Assembly (NCBI GenBank): GCA_020428565.1
Contig: JAGQMT010000038.1
Coordinates: 1-5,539 of the forward strand
Length of the DNA stretch: 5,539 bases
Direction: 5' to 3'
DNA from: Candidatus Saccharimonadota bacterium
Lineage (GTDB): Bacteria; Patescibacteriota; Saccharimonadia; Saccharimonadales; JACDBH01
The translations under genes and the position numbers were made by a program. Positions 3,844-5,539 of the stretch are shown here, piece after piece. Position 1 is the stretch's first letter. The number at the start of each line of letters is the position of its first letter. The notes below the pieces were generated by a model. It made no database searches. It saw nothing but the letters and a program-made list of their open reading frames with translations, and was not told the DNA's origin.

Positions 3844-5539
3844 ACAGAGAAGTCTTCACAACCCTAGACTTAGCCTCATTAGCAACCGTTTTCAAAAACT
3901 GCTCTATAGGATATGGCTGATTTACGGACTGAACCACCATGTCAGACCTAATTCTCGGAACTACCTGACTGGACTCAATCTCTTTATCACCAATTACAAT
4001 TGTGTATGGTACTTTCATTACTTCGGCGTTTCTTATCTTCTTGCCGACAGACTCGTTATCATTATCCACATACACTCTTAGACCTAAGTCTCTTGCATCT
4101 TCTTGTATACTGTGTGCAAAATTCACAGTCGACTCTTCTTGATTGACCGTTATAACCCTAACCTGTTCTGGCGCTAGCCAAACTGGAAACTTGCCAGCCG
4201 TATGTTCAATATAAACAGATAAAAATCTCTCTATCGAACCAAGCAGTGCACAATGAATCATTACAGGACGCTTCTTGCCACCATCTATATCAGTATATTC
4301 CAATTCAAACCTTTCTGGCTGAACAAAATCTAGTTGCACAGTAGCAACCTGCCAGCGCCGACCAATAGCATCTGTAGCCATGAAGTCTATCTTTGGACCA
4401 TAAAAAGCAGCCTCACCTTCCTCTATAAAGTAATCCAAATTATGCTCTTTGGCAAGTTCTTCAATCTGTAATTGAGCTTTATCCCACAATGCCTTATCGC
4501 CCAAATACCCTTCTCCGTCATCCCTAAAGCTCAGCCTAAAACTTAAGCTCATCCCAAAAACGCCATACATATCTCTAGAAGCCTCTACTAATTCCGAGGC
4601 CACAGCCTTAATATGATCTTCGGTTACAAATGCATGACTATCGTCTTGAGTAAATGACCTTACCCGACTGAGCCCATGTAACTCGCCAGTCTTTTCGTCA
4701 CGGTAATCACCAGCATTTTCCATAAGCTTTAGCGGTAAATCTCTATAGCTCCTAGGTTTAGATGCATAAATCTGAACATGATGCGGACAATTCATTGGTC
4801 GCAACACAAATTCATCAGATGTTTCTTGACTCTTCACCAAAAACAGCTCGTCTCCAAACTTATCCCAATGGCCACTAGCCTTATATAAATCCGTCTTAGC
4901 AATCACAGGGGTCCAAACTTGCCTAAAGCCATTTCTAGACCTAAGCTCCTGCGTGAACCTGCCTAGCTCTTCTCTTAATACCGTCCCTCTCTCGGTAAAC
5001 AGAGGCAAGCCAGCACCAACCAAATCAGAAAATATAAATAAATCCAGCTCTTTGCCAAGCTTACGATGGTCACGCTTCTTAGCCTCTTCGAGCATATTGA
5101 GGTACTGCCTAAGCTCTTTGTCTGTCGGGAACGCCACACCGTAAAGTCGTTGCATCTGAGGATTGCCTTCCTTGCCACGCCAGTAGGCACCAGCAACTCT
5201 CATCAATTTGAACTTGCCAACCTTACCAGTTGATTCGACATGTGGCCCACGACATAGGTCTACAAAATCACCATTTTGATAAAAAGATACTTCGTTCACG
5301 GCCGAACCGCCAGAGGCAATCGTACCCATCTCGTCCTTACTCAAATCCTTAGCCACAGTAGTACCAGACCGCTTTAAGTCATTTAACAACTCTTCTTTAT
5401 ATGGCTGATGGCTGTCTTGTGCCCAGGATATTGCCTCATCGACTCCTTGCGTAAATCTATCAAAAGGTTGATCCTCCTCTATAATCTTGACCATCTCAGA
5501 TTCTATCCGAGCAAAATCGTCCTCTGATACTTTTATATC
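3842..5539 (-). CDS. thrS: Threonyl-tRNA synthetase (5' end cut by the window edge)
   Basis: Class II synthetase that charges tRNA-Thr. The frame stays open through the right edge: 15 codons precede the Met at 5494 (DIKVSEDDFARIESE) and align with the family's editing domain, so that Met is internal. About 565 residues are visible. The TGS domain, if present, and the HxxxH half of the editing site would lie outside. Numbered from the 5494 Met, the editing motif is DLCRGPH (79-85, Cys81 and His85). The catalytic core has the zinc ligands Cys236 (MNCPHH), His287 (QDDSH) and His414 (MIHC), the motif 2 region NAGDYRDE (260-267), LHGLSRVRSFTQDD (272-285), and the motif 3 region GSIERF (419-424). 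The anticodon-binding domain spans about 440-545, with VGKKIRNAE (483-491) and VIGDKE (500-505). It is the first visible gene of a minus-strand block. Stop is TAA. Confidence 0.97.
   Translation of the reverse strand, partial: DIKVSEDDFARIESEMVKIIEEDQPFDRFTQGVDEAISWAQDSHQPYKEELLNDLKRSGTTVAKDLSKDEMGTIASGGSAVNEVSFYQNGDFVDLCRGPHVESTGKVGKFKLMRVAGAYWRGKEGNPQMQRLYGVAFPTDKELRQYLNMLEEAKKRDHRKLGKELDLFIFSDLVGAGLPLFTERGTVLREELGRFTQELRSRNGFRQVWTPVIAKTDLYKASGHWDKFGDELFLVKSQETSDEFVLRPMNCPHHVQIYASKPRSYRDLPLKLMENAGDYRDEKTGELHGLSRVRSFTQDDSHAFVTEDHIKAVASELVEASRDMYGVFGMSLSFRLSFRDDGEGYLGDKALWDKAQLQIEELAKEHNLDYFIEEGEAAFYGPKIDFMATDAIGRRWQVATVQLDFVQPERFELEYTDIDGGKKRPVMIHCALLGSIERFLSVYIEHTAGKFPVWLAPEQVRVITVNQEESTVNFAHSIQEDARDLGLRVYVDNDNESVGKKIRNAEVMKVPYTIVIGDKEIESSQVVPRIRSDMVVQSVNQPYPIEQFLKTVANEAKSRVVKTSL

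Noticed and set aside
4975..5196. Minus-strand frame of 73 codons inside thrS
   Set aside because: It lies entirely within thrS in another frame, and thrS has continuous family motifs across this interval.
1..5539. CRISPR array, insertion sequence, phage or toxin-antitoxin module
   Set aside because: I see no spaced direct repeats, transposase, integrase or toxin-like genes. The window is filled by recognisable chromosomal genes.

Overview
The window looks like ordinary chromosomal housekeeping DNA from a small-genome bacterium. The protein style suggests the Candidate Phyla Radiation (Patescibacteria), possibly Saccharibacteria. This placement is an inference from several things together: AT-rich coding, compact spacing with overlapping genes, a short bL28, a MiaA with the variant ADSRTVY segment, and small regulatory and metallo-beta-lactamase-fold proteins with degenerate active sites. 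The genetic code appears standard: none of the seven proteins is interrupted by TGA.

Layout from left to right. A complete minus-strand tRNA-Pro(GGG) with an encoded CCA end lies at 17-92. Next is a gene-free stretch (93-278) with imperfect inverted repeats and no clear promoter or terminator. A minus-strand site-2-protease-like membrane metalloprotease follows (279-914). A short divergent promoter region separates it from rpmB (bL28) on the plus strand (1057-1257). A 17-bp perfect hairpin at 1272-1312 then acts as a terminator between rpmB and the convergent minus-strand block.

The rest of the window is one minus-strand gene block, read from the right edge leftwards: thrS (threonyl-tRNA synthetase, cut by the right edge), an alkyltransferase-like DNA-damage protein, miaA (tRNA dimethylallyltransferase), a winged-helix protein with a nucleotidyltransferase-like tail, and a metallo-beta-lactamase-fold protein. 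The first three are packed tightly: the ribosome-binding site of the alkyltransferase-like gene overlaps the thrS stop, and that gene overlaps miaA by 11 nt. A 52-nt gap then precedes the last two genes, which are only 3 nt apart.

The common theme is translation (tRNA-Pro, bL28, ThrRS, MiaA), with one DNA-repair sensor. The least understood part is the last pair, in which both ancestral active sites look eroded. I see no mobile element, CRISPR array, phage gene or clearly new defence-type system. The most interesting leads are the degenerate regulator/MBL pair, hints of leaderless transcripts at two genes, and a possible structured RNA just upstream of the tRNA.
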